From Streptomyces sp. NA02950 (GTDB lineage: Bacteria > Actinomycetota > Actinomycetes > Streptomycetales > Streptomycetaceae), in assembly GCF_013364155.1 (NCBI RefSeq), contig NZ_CP054916.1, positions 5,081,001-5,145,000 on the forward strand: DNA of 64,000 nucleotides. Reading direction: 5' to 3'. The notes below the pieces were generated by a model that was not told where the DNA came from, ran no database searches, and saw only the letters and a list, made by a program, of their open reading frames with translations. This document shows, piece by piece, positions 1-9,021 of this stretch; position 1 is the first letter of the stretch, and every line of letters begins with the position of its first letter. The position numbers and the translations under genes are program-made.

Positions 1-892
1 CTGCGGCGGCGACAGCCTGGAGAAGTCCGGCGGCGGTGACAGCTCCGGGAAACCGGGCAAGGGCTCACTGGTGATCGGAACCGCCGCGTTCGCCGAATCG
101 AAGGTCCTCGCCGCGTTGTACGCGGGACTTCTGGAGGACGCGGGGTATTCCACCACGATCAAGACGGTCGACACCCGCGAGCTCTATGAACCGGCCCTGG
201 AGAAGGGCCAGATGGATGTGGTCCCGGAGTACGCGGCGACGCTCGCCGAATTCCTCAACCAGAAGAAGAACGGGCCGAATGCGAAGCCGGTGGCCTCCTC
301 GGACGTCGACGACACGGTGGCGGCGCTGACGAAGCTGGCCGAACCGCGCGGGCTGAAGGTGCTCGAGCCCGGTAAGGCGGTGGACCAGAACGCGTTCGCC
401 GTCACCGCGGACTTCGCCAGGAAGCACCATCTCAAAACCCTTTCCGACCTGGGGAAGTCCAAGCAGAAGGTGACGCTGGCGGCGGGCGACGAATGTCCGA
501 AGCGGCCGTTCTGCCAGCCGGGTCTGGAGAAGACCTACGGCATCGATGTCGCCGGTATCGACCCGTTGGACATCGGCAGCGTCCAGGCCAAGCAGGCGGT
601 CAAGGACGGCAAGGACGAGATGCTCCTGACCACCACCACGGACGCCACCCTCGACCAGTTCGGTCTGGTCCTGCTGGACGACGACAAGAATCTCCAGAAC
701 GCCGACAACGTGCTTCCGGTGGTGAATGCGAAGTCCGCGGGATCGAAGAAGATCGCCGACACGCTGAACAAGTTGAGCGCCGTACTGACGACCGCCGATC
801 TCACCGCACTCAACAAGAAGGTCGACGCCGAGCGGCTCAAGCCGGGGGAGGTCGCCGACGACTACCTCAAGGACAAGGGGCTGGTGAAGTAG
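1..892 (+). CDS. Osmoprotectant (glycine betaine/choline) ABC transporter substrate-binding lipoprotein, 5' partial
   Basis: The frame is open from the first base and begins with the codons C-G-G-D-S, so the lipobox cysteine is at bases 2-4 and only the signal peptide and start codon lie outside the window. About 295 mature residues follow. The sequence fits the OpuAC/ProX-type family: an early GTAAFAESKVLAALY stretch, then TRELYEPALEKGQMDVVPEY, the usual ligand-lobe opening in QAT-family osmolyte-binding proteins. It should be lipid-anchored outside the membrane and deliver quaternary amines to a permease and ATPase presumably encoded upstream. A Gly/Ser/Lys linker follows the cysteine. The substrate is inferred from family only. 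Confidence 0.85.
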   Translation, partial: CGGDSLEKSGGGDSSGKPGKGSLVIGTAAFAESKVLAALYAGLLEDAGYSTTIKTVDTRELYEPALEKGQMDVVPEYAATLAEFLNQKKNGPNAKPVASSDVDDTVAALTKLAEPRGLKVLEPGKAVDQNAFAVTADFARKHHLKTLSDLGKSKQKVTLAAGDECPKRPFCQPGLEKTYGIDVAGIDPLDIGSVQAKQAVKDGKDEMLLTTTTDATLDQFGLVLLDDDKNLQNADNVLPVVNAKSAGSKKIADTLNKLSAVLTTADLTALNKKVDAERLKPGEVADDYLKDKGLVK

Positions 893-957
893 GAGTACAA
901 CCGCCGGGGAGTTGCCGCCCCCGCCCGGGCGGGCCCAGCCCGGCGGTCCGGCCGTAT

Positions 958-975
958 TTGTCAACGGATTGACAA
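958..975. promoter_or_regulatory. 18-bp palindrome TTGTCAA-N4-TTGACAA
   Basis: Two perfect 7-bp arms are separated by CGGA and end 55 bp before the next start codon. The right arm contains TTGACA, a consensus -35 hexamer, but I see no convincing -10 at 17-18 bp. A repressor operator over a promoter is the likeliest reading; the binding protein is unknown. Confidence 0.35.
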
Positions 976-1030
976 CAGATCTGGCCCGGCGGGCACCCAA
1001 GCGACCCCTCCGCAAGGTAAGTTTCGGGCC

Positions 1031-2197
1031 ATGCCACGTGGACGCCACCGCCAATCCCCACCGCTGCACAGGCTCCTCACTCCGCTGTCGGTCGCAGGCG
1101 CCTCGATAACCTGCGCCGGCGGTGCCTGGCTGGTCGGCGATACGGTCGTGATCCGTGGGCTCGTCGCGACCGCGGCGGCCGCGGCGGTCGTCGGAGCGGT
1201 GCTGATGCGCCGCTGGGACCGCGCGGCCGGTCGGCGGGTCGCGGAGGCCGCGAGCGAGACCGCACGCCAGGAGCTGAAGTACGAGGAGCGGATCGCGGAC
1301 CTCGAGGCGGACGCCGAGAAGTCGGCCGAGCTCCGTACCGCGCTCAACACCAAGTTGCGGGCCAAGCGGGCCGAACTGGCCCGGCTGCGCAATGAGCACG
1401 CCGAGCTGCTGCGCCGGTACGCCACGGCCGAGACCGAGCGCGCCAGCGCCCTGGAGGGCCGCCGACGGCTCGCGCTGGAGGCGGCGACCCCGGCGCCGGA
1501 GCTGGCGGCGGGACCGTCCTCCGAGCCTGTCGACTCCGGCGAGTCCGGCGAGTCCGCGGAGTCCGGCGGTGCCGAGACGGCCGCGGCGGCCGAGTCGTCC
1601 GACGCCGCCGCATCCCCCGCCACCGCCGCGCCCACCGCCGAGGCGTACGCCAAGGCCGACGAGGCGCTGGGCAGGCTGGTGCCCAACGCGCGGCGCCAGC
1701 AGGAGGAGCGGGAGCGGCAGCGGTCGTCCGCCGACCAGGACACCGCGGAGCGGGACGGGGCCGGGGACGGCCCGGGCGACCGGGGCGAGAACCGGGACAA
1801 GGACGGTGCCGCCGCGCCGGGGAAGTCCCCGGCGGCCGACGAGCGTGACGGCCCGCCGGAGCCGCGCAGCCACGCCCGTACGGTCGCCTCGGCGGTGGTG
1901 CCCTACGCCGCCGCCCGCCGGGCCGCGGCCCGTACCGAGTCCGGCTTCGACTACTTCGGCACCCAGAAGAAGCACCCGAAGAAGCAGCGGTCCCAGAAGT
2001 CCGGGCCGGAGGCCGCCGCATCCGCCTCCGCCGCGTCCGCCGCCGGCGCGGCGGACGAGGAGGACCTCGCCGATGTGATCGGCGCGGAGACGATGGCCGA
2101 GACCGAGAAGGACGCCGAGGGCGAGGTCATCGACCTGACGGCGCACGACGAGACCGAGCAGATCGAGATCGCGGAGCTGCGCAGCGCGATCTCGTGA
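1031..2197 (+). CDS. Membrane-anchored coiled-coil protein of unknown function
   Basis: The protein has 388 residues. Two hydrophobic segments lie at about residues 15-35 and 42-60. A charged, heptad-like helix follows (about 75-150, rich in Glu, Arg and Ala), then a low-complexity Ala/Glu/Ser/Asp region and an acidic C-terminus. This suggests a membrane-tethered cytoplasmic coiled coil. I recognise no enzymatic motif. Similar Streptomyces proteins are annotated only as hypothetical. The ATG has no strong ribosome-binding site, so the start is tentative. It faces the nuoD-like gene tail to tail. Confidence 0.75.
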   Translation: MPRGRHRQSPPLHRLLTPLSVAGASITCAGGAWLVGDTVVIRGLVATAAAAAVVGAVLMRRWDRAAGRRVAEAASETARQELKYEERIADLEADAEKSAELRTALNTKLRAKRAELARLRNEHAELLRRYATAETERASALEGRRRLALEAATPAPELAAGPSSEPVDSGESGESAESGGAETAAAAESSDAAASPATAAPTAEAYAKADEALGRLVPNARRQQEERERQRSSADQDTAERDGAGDGPGDRGENRDKDGAAAPGKSPAADERDGPPEPRSHARTVASAVVPYAAARRAAARTESGFDYFGTQKKHPKKQRSQKSGPEAAASASAASAAGAADEEDLADVIGAETMAETEKDAEGEVIDLTAHDETEQIEIAELRSAIS

Positions 2198-2210
2198 TCC
2201 GTGAGGGGCG

Positions 2211-2233
2211 GCGGCCGCCTCCGTGGCGGCCGC
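2211..2233. terminator. GC hairpin between convergent genes
   Basis: GCGGCCGCC and GGCGGCCGC form a perfect 9-bp stem with a 5-nt loop in the 66-bp gap between two converging genes. It has no T-run but its position suits a bidirectional terminator. Confidence 0.5.
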
Positions 2234-2263
2234 GCCGCTCCTCGGCCGCCCGCTACGTGCCCG

Positions 2264-3406
2264 CTACTTGTCGATGTCGCCGACGACGAAGAACATCGAG
2301 CCCAGGATCGCCACCATGTCGGCGACCAGCGTGCCCGGCAGCAGCTCCGTCAGAGCCTGGATGTTGTTGTACGAGGCCGAGCGGAGCTTCAGCCGGTACG
2401 GCGTCTTCTCGCCCTTGGAGACGAGGTAGTAGCCGTTGAGGCCGAGCGGGTTCTCGGTCCAGGCGTAGGTGTGGCCCTCGGGCGCCTTGAGCACCTTGGG
2501 CAGCCGCTGGTTGATGGGCCCCGGCGGCAGCTCGGCGAGCCGGTCCAGACAGACGTCGGCCAGCTCCAGGGAGTTGTGGGTCTGCTCCAGCAGGCATTCG
2601 AAGCGGGCGAGGCAGTCGCCCTCCTGGCGCGTGACCACCTTCAGGGTGTCCTGGAGCTCCCCGTAGGCCAGGTACGGCTCGTCGCGCCGCAGATCGAAGT
2701 CGACGCCCGAGCCGCGCGCGATCGGTCCGCTGACCCCGTAGGCGTGGACCGCCTCACGGCTCAGGGTGCCGATCCCGCGGGTGCGGCCGCGGAAGATCTC
2801 ATTTCCGAGCACCAGCCGGTCGTAGACGTCCATCCGCGAACGCACCTCGGCCACGGCCTGTCGGGCCCGGCCGAGCCAGCCCGCCGGGAGGTCCTCCTTG
2901 AGGCCGCCGACCCGGTTGAACATGTAGTGCATCCGGCCGCCGGAGATCTCCTCCATGACGTGCTGGAGGTCCTCGCGCTCCCGGAACGCGTGGAAGATCG
3001 GGGTGATCCCGCCCAGCTCCAGCGGGTACGAGCCGAGGAACATCAGATGGTTGAGCATCCGGTTCAGCTCGGCGAGCAGCGTGCGGGTCCACACCGCGCG
3101 CTCGGGGACCTCCATGCCGAGCATCCGCTCCACGGCGAGGACGACGCCCAGCTCGTTGGAGAAGGCGGAGAGCCAGTCGTGGCGGTTGGCGAGCATGATG
3201 ATCTGGCGGTAGTCGCGCGCCTCGAAGAGCTTCTCGGCGCCGCGGTGCATATAGCCGATCACCGGTTCGGCGTGCTCGATGCGCTCCCCGTCCAGGACGA
3301 GCCGCAGCCGTAGCACTCCGTGGGTGGAGGGGTGCTGAGGGCCGATGTTGAGCACCATGTCGGTGCTCTCCGCGGCGCCGCCGATGCCGACTGTCGTCTC
3401 CGTCAT
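2264..3406 (-). CDS. Stand-alone NADH-quinone oxidoreductase subunit D-like protein (49 kDa / NuoD family)
   Basis: The 380-residue product has the NuoD/NDUFS2 landmarks in order: [20 protein letters not shown] at about 20-39, the [11 protein letters not shown] motif near 50-60, [13 protein letters not shown] near 73-85, and a C-terminal [11 protein letters not shown] resembling the end of true NuoD. In complex I this subunit helps form the quinone site and the environment of cluster N2. No other nuo gene is nearby, so this is an orphan paralogue rather than part of the 14-gene operon. It follows the methyltransferase gene on the same strand after 12 bp, suggesting one transcript. Whether it joins complex I, a partial complex or another membrane oxidoreductase cannot be told from sequence. 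Confidence 0.85.
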   Translation of the reverse strand: MTETTVGIGGAAESTDMVLNIGPQHPSTHGVLRLRLVLDGERIEHAEPVIGYMHRGAEKLFEARDYRQIIMLANRHDWLSAFSNELGVVLAVERMLGMEVPERAVWTRTLLAELNRMLNHLMFLGSYPLELGGITPIFHAFREREDLQHVMEEISGGRMHYMFNRVGGLKEDLPAGWLGRARQAVAEVRSRMDVYDRLVLGNEIFRGRTRGIGTLSREAVHAYGVSGPIARGSGVDFDLRRDEPYLAYGELQDTLKVVTRQEGDCLARFECLLEQTHNSLELADVCLDRLAELPPGPINQRLPKVLKAPEGHTYAWTENPLGLNGYYLVSKGEKTPYRLKLRSASYNNIQALTELLPGTLVADMVAILGSMFFVVGDIDK

Positions 3407-3418
3407 GGGACCAGTCTG

Positions 3419-4456
3419 TCAGCTCGCCCCGAGCGGCCCGCCGGGGCCCGCGCACGCGGGGCCCACGGGCTGGAGCAGCCAGCCGAAGGCGCCCAGCCCC
3501 GCCGGATCGGTCAGCTCCGCCGCCTCGCCCGCGGCGCTGAGCGCCCGGACGTACGCCGTCGGGTCCCGGGAGGCCAGGGAGAGCGGGGGCCGGCCGCCGT
3601 CGACGCCCAGGGCGCGCAGCGCCTCCCGCTGCGACAGCAGCCGCGGGGGCGGCTCCCCGCCCGCCGCGGCCGCGCACGCGTCCAGCGCGACGTGTGCCGT
3701 GAGATCGCACGAGCCGTCGGGGACGGGCCGCACCTCGCGGCCGTCGCGGAACCCGGTGAGGGTGCCGAAGGGCGGACGGGCCGCGCGTTCGTGGGCGTAG
3801 TCGACGGCGACCGCGAGCCCCGCCCGCAGGGAGGCCACGGCCCGCGCCCACGCCTCGTCGCGCGGGCGGCCGAGCTCGGCGCGGCTGCCCGGTTCGGCGC
3901 CGTCCAGGGGCCACCAGCGGGCCAGCCAGTCGGCGTCGGCGCCGCGCACCGGCGGGCCGAGCCGTTCGGTGCCGTCCGCCACGCTGACCTCGACCCGGCG
4001 CGGTACCCCGTCGGCGTCGGTCTCGGCGATGTCCACCGGGACGTTGTCCAGCCATTCATTGGCGAAGAGCAGCCCCGTCGCCCCCTCCGGAGGGGTGTCG
4101 TGCCACGCGATCCGGCCGTCGAGCCCGGCGGGACGCGCCGCCCGCTCCACCGCGTAGAGCCGCAGCCGCGCCGCCCGCCCGTGCGGCATCCCGGGCGCCA
4201 GGGCGAGGACGGCGGTCAGCAGCTCGCCGCGGCCCGCGCCCATGTCCACCAGCGCCAGTTCCTCCGGCCGCCCCAGCGCCTCGTCGACCCGGCCCAGCAG
4301 CTCCGCGACGGCCCGCGCGTACAGGGGCGAGGCATGCACCGAGGTCCGGAAGTGCCCGGCCGGTCCTTCCGCACGCCGGAAGAAGCCTTTCGCTCCGTAC
4401 AGGGCCGCTTCGGCCGCGACGCGCCACCCCCGCCATTCGCCCATGTCGTTCGCCAC
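3419..4456 (-). CDS. MidA/NDUFAF7-type SAM-dependent methyltransferase (DUF185)
   Basis: The 345-residue protein has a class I methyltransferase motif I ([11 protein letters not shown], about residues 70-80), followed by [12 protein letters not shown] and later AVDYAHE, GTLTGF and [10 protein letters not shown]. That series characterises the MidA/NDUFAF7 family (Methyltransf_28). Mitochondrial NDUFAF7 symmetrically dimethylates an arginine of NDUFS2, the NuoD homologue. Here the gene directly precedes a nuoD-like gene, so a matching enzyme-substrate pair is a reasonable inference. The listed start is GTG; an in-frame ATG 12 bases downstream is possible. The N-terminal tail is degenerate compared with longer family members. 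Confidence 0.8.
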   Translation of the reverse strand: MANDMGEWRGWRVAAEAALYGAKGFFRRAEGPAGHFRTSVHASPLYARAVAELLGRVDEALGRPEELALVDMGAGRGELLTAVLALAPGMPHGRAARLRLYAVERAARPAGLDGRIAWHDTPPEGATGLLFANEWLDNVPVDIAETDADGVPRRVEVSVADGTERLGPPVRGADADWLARWWPLDGAEPGSRAELGRPRDEAWARAVASLRAGLAVAVDYAHERAARPPFGTLTGFRDGREVRPVPDGSCDLTAHVALDACAAAAGGEPPPRLLSQREALRALGVDGGRPPLSLASRDPTAYVRALSAAGEAAELTDPAGLGAFGWLLQPVGPACAGPGGPLGAS

Positions 4457-4571
4457 ACCGTCACGCTAGACGCCACGCTGGACGGAGTCCGAAACGGAGC
4501 CGTGTCCACCTTCCGGAGTAGGAGGCGGCGGCACGGATCGCCCGTCGGTCTGACCCGTCAGGGTATCCACC

Positions 4572-5786
4572 GTGCCTACGCTGGGTGACGTGCAGCGCCT
4601 CTACGATTTTCTCCGCCGTCACCCGACAGGGGTGGACACCTTCTGGGCGGTCCTCCTCTTCGGCGTCGGCATGCTCTGGTACGCGGAGGCGTCCCTGGGG
4701 ACCGAGCCCCGGATGGCCGGGGTGCCGGTGATCCTGGCCCTGTGCACGACCGTGGCGCTGCGCCGCCGCGCCCCCGAGAAGATGCTGGTGCTGGCCACCG
4801 CCTGCGGGGTCGTCCAGCTCCTGCTGGACCTCGGGCCGAACCCGGCCAATCTCGCCCTGCTGCTGATCGTCTACAACGCGGCGGCCAACGCGTCGCGCGG
4901 CTTCTCCCGCTTCGCCCTCGCCGGGGCGTTCAGCGCGACGGCCCTGGCGGCCCTGCGCTGGCCCGACGAGCGGCAGACCGGAGGGCAGGCCCTCGTCTCG
5001 ACGATCTTCGTCACCATTCCGTTCGTGCTGGCCTGGGTGCTCGGCGACTCGATGCGCACCCGCCGCGCCTACTGGGCCCAGCTGGAGGAGCGCGCCGCCC
5101 GGCTGGAGAAGGAGCGGGAGGCGCAGGCGAAGGTGGCGGTGGCCGCCGAGCGGGCCCGGATCGCCCGGGAGCTGCACGATGTCGTCGCGCACAACGTGTC
5201 GGTGATGGTGGTCCAGGCGGACGGCGCCGCGTACGTCCTCGACGCCTCGCCCGAGCAGGCCCGGCAGGCACTGGAGACGATCTCGGGCACCGGCCGCCAG
5301 GCGCTCGCCGAGATGCGGCGGCTGCTGGGGGTGCTGCGCACCGGGGAGCCGGGCGAGGAGAGCGACTATGTGCCGCAGCCGGACGTCGAGCAGATCGACG
5401 AGCTGGTGGAGCAGGTGCGGGGCGCCGGGCTGCCGGTGGACTTCAAGGTCGTGGGCAGCCCGCGCCAGCTGCCCAGCGGTGTGGAGCTGACCGCGTACCG
5501 CATCGTCCAGGAGGCGCTGACCAACACCCGCAAGCACGGCGGCCCCGACGTCGGCGCGAGTGTGCGCATCACCTACTTCGACGACGGGCTCGGTCTGCTG
5601 GTCGAGGACGACGGACGGGGCTCGCAGCGCGAGATGTACGAGGACGGCGGGGCCGACGGCCGGGGGCACGGGCTGATCGGAATGCGGGAGCGCGTCGGCA
5701 TGGTGGGCGGCACGCTCGACGCGGGTCCGCGGCCGGGCGGCGGCTTCCGGGTCAGCGCGTTGCTGCCGCTGAAGCCGACCGGCTGA
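4572..5786 (+). CDS. NarL-family sensor histidine kinase
   Basis: The 404-residue kinase has four or five hydrophobic segments in residues 20-160 with little extracellular loop. A short coiled coil (165-195) follows, then a HisKA_3 dimerisation domain with the phospho-acceptor His202 in ARELHDVVAHNVSVM, then a HATPase_c domain with the N-box (IVQEALTNTRKH) and G-box (GHGLIGMRERVG). It should autophosphorylate and pass phosphate to the response regulator encoded 190 bp downstream. Having almost no sensor loop, it probably senses a membrane signal; the stimulus is unknown. Translation starts at a GTG. Confidence 0.9.
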   Translation: MPTLGDVQRLYDFLRRHPTGVDTFWAVLLFGVGMLWYAEASLGTEPRMAGVPVILALCTTVALRRRAPEKMLVLATACGVVQLLLDLGPNPANLALLLIVYNAAANASRGFSRFALAGAFSATALAALRWPDERQTGGQALVSTIFVTIPFVLAWVLGDSMRTRRAYWAQLEERAARLEKEREAQAKVAVAAERARIARELHDVVAHNVSVMVVQADGAAYVLDASPEQARQALETISGTGRQALAEMRRLLGVLRTGEPGEESDYVPQPDVEQIDELVEQVRGAGLPVDFKVVGSPRQLPSGVELTAYRIVQEALTNTRKHGGPDVGASVRITYFDDGLGLLVEDDGRGSQREMYEDGGADGRGHGLIGMRERVGMVGGTLDAGPRPGGGFRVSALLPLKPTG

Positions 5787-5858
5787 GCGGGCCGCCGGGC
5801 GGCGACGGTCCGGGGCCGGGTCCACGGAACGCCGTCGGTCCGCGGGGCGGTCCGCCGC

Positions 5859-5882
5859 AACGCCGGAACGCCGGAACGCCGG
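5859..5882. repeat. Three tandem copies of AACGCCGG
   Basis: Three exact 8-bp units lie head to tail in the 190-bp gap between the kinase and regulator genes. They are probably slippage-prone low-complexity DNA; no protein-binding role is evident. Confidence 0.6.
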
Positions 5883-5976
5883 ACCAGGCGAACACCCACC
5901 ACACATCGGCATAGATTCGCCCGTGCGGGACCAGCTGGTGCCGTGTCACAGGCCCGAGGGAAGGGACCGACCGGAG

Positions 5977-6678
5977 ATGTCGATCCGCGTCATGCTCGTC
6001 GATGACCAAGTGCTGCTGCGCACCGGCTTCCGGATGGTGCTCGCGGCCCAGCCCGATATGGAGGTCGTCGCCGAGGCGGGCGACGGTGTGGAGGCCCTGG
6101 AGGCGCTGCGCTCCACGGAGGTGGACGTTGTCCTCATGGACGTCCGGATGCCGAAGCTGGACGGGGTGGAGGCGACCCGGCGCATATGTGAGCGGGACGA
6201 CGCCCCGAAGGTGCTCATCCTGACCACCTTCGACCTCGACGAGTACGCCTTCTCCGCGCTCAAGGCGGGGGCCGGGGGCTTCATGCTCAAAGACGTACCG
6301 CCGGGCGAACTGCTCGCGGCGATCCGCGCGGTGCACAGCGGGGACGCGGTCGTGGCGCCCAGCACCACCCGGCGGCTGCTGGACCGCTTCGCGCCGATGC
6401 TGCCGGGCGCGGGGGACGCGGGCGGCGGACGCGGCGGGGCGGGCGGTGCGGCCCGGCCGGAGCTGGGGCGGCTGACCGAGCGCGAGCGCGAGGTGATGAT
6501 GCTGGTCGCGCAGGGGCTGTCGAACGGGGAGATCGCGGCGCGGCTGGTGCTGTCCGAGGCCACCGTGAAGACCCATGTGGGCCGCATCCTGACCAAGCTG
6601 GAGCTGCGCGACCGGGTGCAGGTGGTGGTGATGGCGTACGAGTCGGGGCTGATCCGGGCGGGCGGCCCGCGGGCGTGA
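5977..6678 (+). CDS. NarL/LuxR-family response regulator
   Basis: The 233-residue protein has a receiver domain (MLVDDQ acidic pocket; phospho-acceptor Asp55 in LMDVRMPKLDG; conserved Thr and Lys in LTTFD and MLKDVPPGE). A Gly/Ala linker leads to a LuxR-type HTH near residues 165-220 (LTEREREVMMLVAQGLSNGEIAARL split around the helix turn). I chose the ATG that starts MSIRVMLVDD because the receiver fold begins there and a CGGAG lies just upstream; an in-frame GTG 54 bases earlier only adds an unlikely tail. It pairs with the kinase upstream. Confidence 0.92.
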   Translation: MSIRVMLVDDQVLLRTGFRMVLAAQPDMEVVAEAGDGVEALEALRSTEVDVVLMDVRMPKLDGVEATRRICERDDAPKVLILTTFDLDEYAFSALKAGAGGFMLKDVPPGELLAAIRAVHSGDAVVAPSTTRRLLDRFAPMLPGAGDAGGGRGGAGGAARPELGRLTEREREVMMLVAQGLSNGEIAARLVLSEATVKTHVGRILTKLELRDRVQVVVMAYESGLIRAGGPRA

Positions 6679-6696
6679 CGGAGCCCTCCCCGCCGG

Positions 6697-7059
6697 TCAG
6701 GCGGGCCCTGACGCGCGGTCGGGCGCCTGGCCGGGCGCTTGGTCGCGCAGAACCAGGTCCAGCAGGCCCGGGAAGCGCTTGTCGAACTCCGGCCGCCGCA
6801 GCCGGTTGACCCGCTTCGGTCCCGCGTCGCGCTGCTCGATCAGCCCGGCCGCGCGCAGCACCGAGAAGTGGTGGCTGAGCGCTGCCTTGCCCACCGGTAC
6901 GTCGAAGGTGCCGCAGGTGCGCTCCCAGTCGGCCGCCCCGGCCAGTTCGCGGACCAGCTGGATCCGCACCGGATCGGCGAGCGCCGCGAGCGCGGTCAGC
7001 ACGGGGACGTCGTCGGGGTGGGTGTGCTCGGGCGCGGCCCGGTGGCTCCGCTGGCTCAT
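6697..7059 (-). CDS. ArsR-family winged-helix repressor
   Basis: The 120-residue protein has the ArsR/SmtB fold: ALADPVRIQLVRELA, the recognition helix in GKAALSHHFSVLRAAGLIEQRD and a short wing (PKRVNRLRR). One cysteine (in ERTCGTFD) lies ahead of the recognition helix, which could allow redox or metal sensing, but there is no classical CxC metal site. It is divergent from the quinone oxidoreductase gene with 117 bp between them. By analogy with similar pairs it likely represses itself and that gene, released by a thiol-reactive or quinone-type ligand. That regulatory link is inference. Confidence 0.88.
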   Translation of the reverse strand: MSQRSHRAAPEHTHPDDVPVLTALAALADPVRIQLVRELAGAADWERTCGTFDVPVGKAALSHHFSVLRAAGLIEQRDAGPKRVNRLRRPEFDKRFPGLLDLVLRDQAPGQAPDRASGPA

Positions 7060-7104
7060 CGCTCTCCTCTGCCGTCTCCTGCTCCCGCGAGCGCCCTTGC
7101 CGAG

Positions 7105-7152
7105 TGTTCGATGAAATGCGTACACTCTCGGTTGTTCGCTATTGATTGAACA
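7105..7152. promoter_or_regulatory. Candidate ArsR operators in the divergent promoter region
   Basis: TGTTC-N10-GAACA (7133-7152) is a perfect 5-bp dyad. A further TGTTCGAT half-site (from 7105) pairs with ATTGAAC (6 of 7 bases). They lie between the two divergent start codons, where the ArsR-type protein would be expected to bind. Confidence 0.45.
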
Positions 7153-7176
7153 GTCTAGGCGGAAGAGGGGTCCGAC

Positions 7177-8157
7177 ATGCGTGCGGTCGTGGTGGAGGAG
7201 CTCGGCGGGCCGGAGGTGCTGCGCCTCGTCGAGGTGGCGGAACCGTCGCCCGCGCCCGGCGAGGTGACCGTCGAGGTCGCCTACGCGGGCATCAACTTCG
7301 CGGACATCAAGGCCCGCTCCGTCGGCTACCGCGTCTCCGGCTTCCCCTTCACCCCGGGCCTCGACGCGTCCGGCCGGATCCGCGCGGTGGGGGAGGGCGT
7401 CACCGGGCTGCGGGTCGGCCAGGAGGTCGCCGCGTTCATGAAGTCGGGGGCGTACGCCGAGGTCGTGGCCGTACCCGCCGAGACCGTATTCCCCCTGCCG
7501 GACGGCGTCTCGCTGCGCACCGCGGCCACCCTGCCGACCGTGGTGCCCACCGCCCACGCCCTGCTGCACGAGGTGGGGCGGATCCGCGAGGGCGAGACCG
7601 TCCTCGTCCAGGGCGCGGCGGGCGGCGTCGGCACGGTGGCCGGACAGCTGGCCCGGCTGGCCGGGGCCGGGCGGGTCTACGGTGTGGTCTCCCGGCGGGA
7701 GAAGGCCGAGGAGGCGCTGAAGTACGGCTACGACGAGGTGTTCGTCGGCGACGGCTTCCCCGAGGATGTCCGCCGGGCCACGGACGGGCGCGGGGTGGAC
7801 CTCGCCCTCGACCCGGTCGGCGGCGAGACCCTCCGCCGCACCCTGGACGCCCTCGCGGTCTTCGGCCGCCTGGTGTCGTTCGGCAACGCGAGCGGTGAGG
7901 CGCCCTGGCAGGCCGGTCCGGGCGAGCTGTACACGGGCGCCCGTACGGTCTCCGGCTTGTCCATCCTCAACCTCGCGGCCGAGAACCCGCGGGCCCTGCG
8001 CACCCTGGCGGAGCGCGCCTTCCGCCCGGTGGCGGAGGGCAAGGTCGAACTGCCCGTCACGGCCGAATTCCCCCTGTCCGAGGCGCCCGAGGCCCACCGC
8101 CTGATCGAAACCCGCACCACCACGGGCAAGCTGCTGCTCCGCGCGGCGGGCGTCTGA
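7177..8157 (+). CDS. Zinc-independent quinone oxidoreductase / MDR-family dehydrogenase
   Basis: The 326-residue protein is a medium-chain reductase of the QOR type. It has a GroES-like N-terminal part (AGINFADIKARS), the family signature VLVQGAAGGVGTVAGQLARLAG that forms the Rossmann NADPH site (around residue 145), and DLALDPVGGETLRRTLDAL. The zinc-binding cysteines and histidines of alcohol dehydrogenases are absent. It probably reduces quinones or enones with NADPH. The start codon has a GGAAGAGGGG ribosome-binding site. Its 3' end resembles a fragment lying at the far side of the next gene block. Confidence 0.88.
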   Translation: MRAVVVEELGGPEVLRLVEVAEPSPAPGEVTVEVAYAGINFADIKARSVGYRVSGFPFTPGLDASGRIRAVGEGVTGLRVGQEVAAFMKSGAYAEVVAVPAETVFPLPDGVSLRTAATLPTVVPTAHALLHEVGRIREGETVLVQGAAGGVGTVAGQLARLAGAGRVYGVVSRREKAEEALKYGYDEVFVGDGFPEDVRRATDGRGVDLALDPVGGETLRRTLDALAVFGRLVSFGNASGEAPWQAGPGELYTGARTVSGLSILNLAAENPRALRTLAERAFRPVAEGKVELPVTAEFPLSEAPEAHRLIETRTTTGKLLLRAAGV

Positions 8158-8190
8158 GCCCGGGGGCGGGCGATGTCGTCCCGAGCCTCG

Positions 8191-8865
8191 TTACGCGGGA
8201 ACGTGGGCACGGACCATGAGCGTGCCCAGGCTCCCCGGTTCCGGAGCCTTGAGGACGTGGGCGTCGATGTCGGTGAAGCCGTGCCGCTTGAGGATGTCGG
8301 CCCACATCTCCGGGGCGTACTGCCAGCGGAGGACCGTCAGCTCGCGCTCCCGCCCTTCAAGCCACTTGCCGCGCATCTGCTGCGGACCGTAGGAACCGGT
8401 GACAGGTTCGGCGTGTGAGAACGCGAAGACGCCGCCGGGAGCCAATCGCTTCAAGACGTACGGAAACAGGTCCTCCGGGTCCGTGAACCATACGGCCCCC
8501 CATACCGAATAGATGGCGTCGTACTCCGCAGGGGTCGACGCGAGGTAGGCGCAGGCTTCGGCGTGGACGAAGGACAGCCCAGGGGTGTCGTGCCACCAGG
8601 CCCGGGCCCGCGCGACCTGGACAAGGGAGAAGTCGATGCCGGTCACATCGACGCCCTGACGGGCCAGATGGGCGGCTTCCTTGCCCTCCGCCGGACCCAG
8701 CTCCAATGCGCGGTGGGGGTCTTCGAGGACTTCGGCCCCCGGCCCGTGTCCGGGGTACTGCGTCCAGTCGAACCGGTCCGCCCGCGGCGCGGGTTGGGTG
8801 CCCTCGGACTTGCAGGGCTTGTACTTGTCCCAGTACTCGGCCCTTGTCATCGGCGCATGGGGCAT
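8191..8865 (-). CDS. Class I SAM-dependent methyltransferase
   Basis: The 224-residue protein has motif I as ALELGPAEGKEAAHLARQG, the acidic residue ending strand 2 in VTGIDFS, and the later motifs YDAIYSVWGAVWFTDPEDLFP and LKRLAPGGVFAFSH. This is the methyltransferase-11/25-type Rossmann fold. The substrate cannot be inferred. I chose the ATG starting MPHAPMTRAEYWDKY because GAGGAG lies at good spacing before it; an upstream in-frame start lacks a ribosome-binding site. It is the first member of an accessory block and has no obvious partner gene. Confidence 0.82.
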   Translation of the reverse strand: MPHAPMTRAEYWDKYKPCKSEGTQPAPRADRFDWTQYPGHGPGAEVLEDPHRALELGPAEGKEAAHLARQGVDVTGIDFSLVQVARARAWWHDTPGLSFVHAEACAYLASTPAEYDAIYSVWGAVWFTDPEDLFPYVLKRLAPGGVFAFSHAEPVTGSYGPQQMRGKWLEGRERELTVLRWQYAPEMWADILKRHGFTDIDAHVLKAPEPGSLGTLMVRAHVPA

Positions 8866-9021
8866 GAGGCTCCTCGGGAGGGTGAAGTGACCGGTGTTCC
8901 TCAAGCCGGACACCGTATCGAGGCCCGCTCCAGCGCGTTGGCGGATGGCACCACTTCACCCGGATGGCACACGAGGAGACCCGGGAGCGTCCGTGACGCC
9001 CCCGGGCCCAACCGAGTCGGA

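Noticed and set aside
65..2146. A 693-residue open frame on the minus strand
   Set aside because: It lies opposite two genes with clear codon bias and family matches. Long antisense frames are expected in GC-rich DNA where stop codons are rare.
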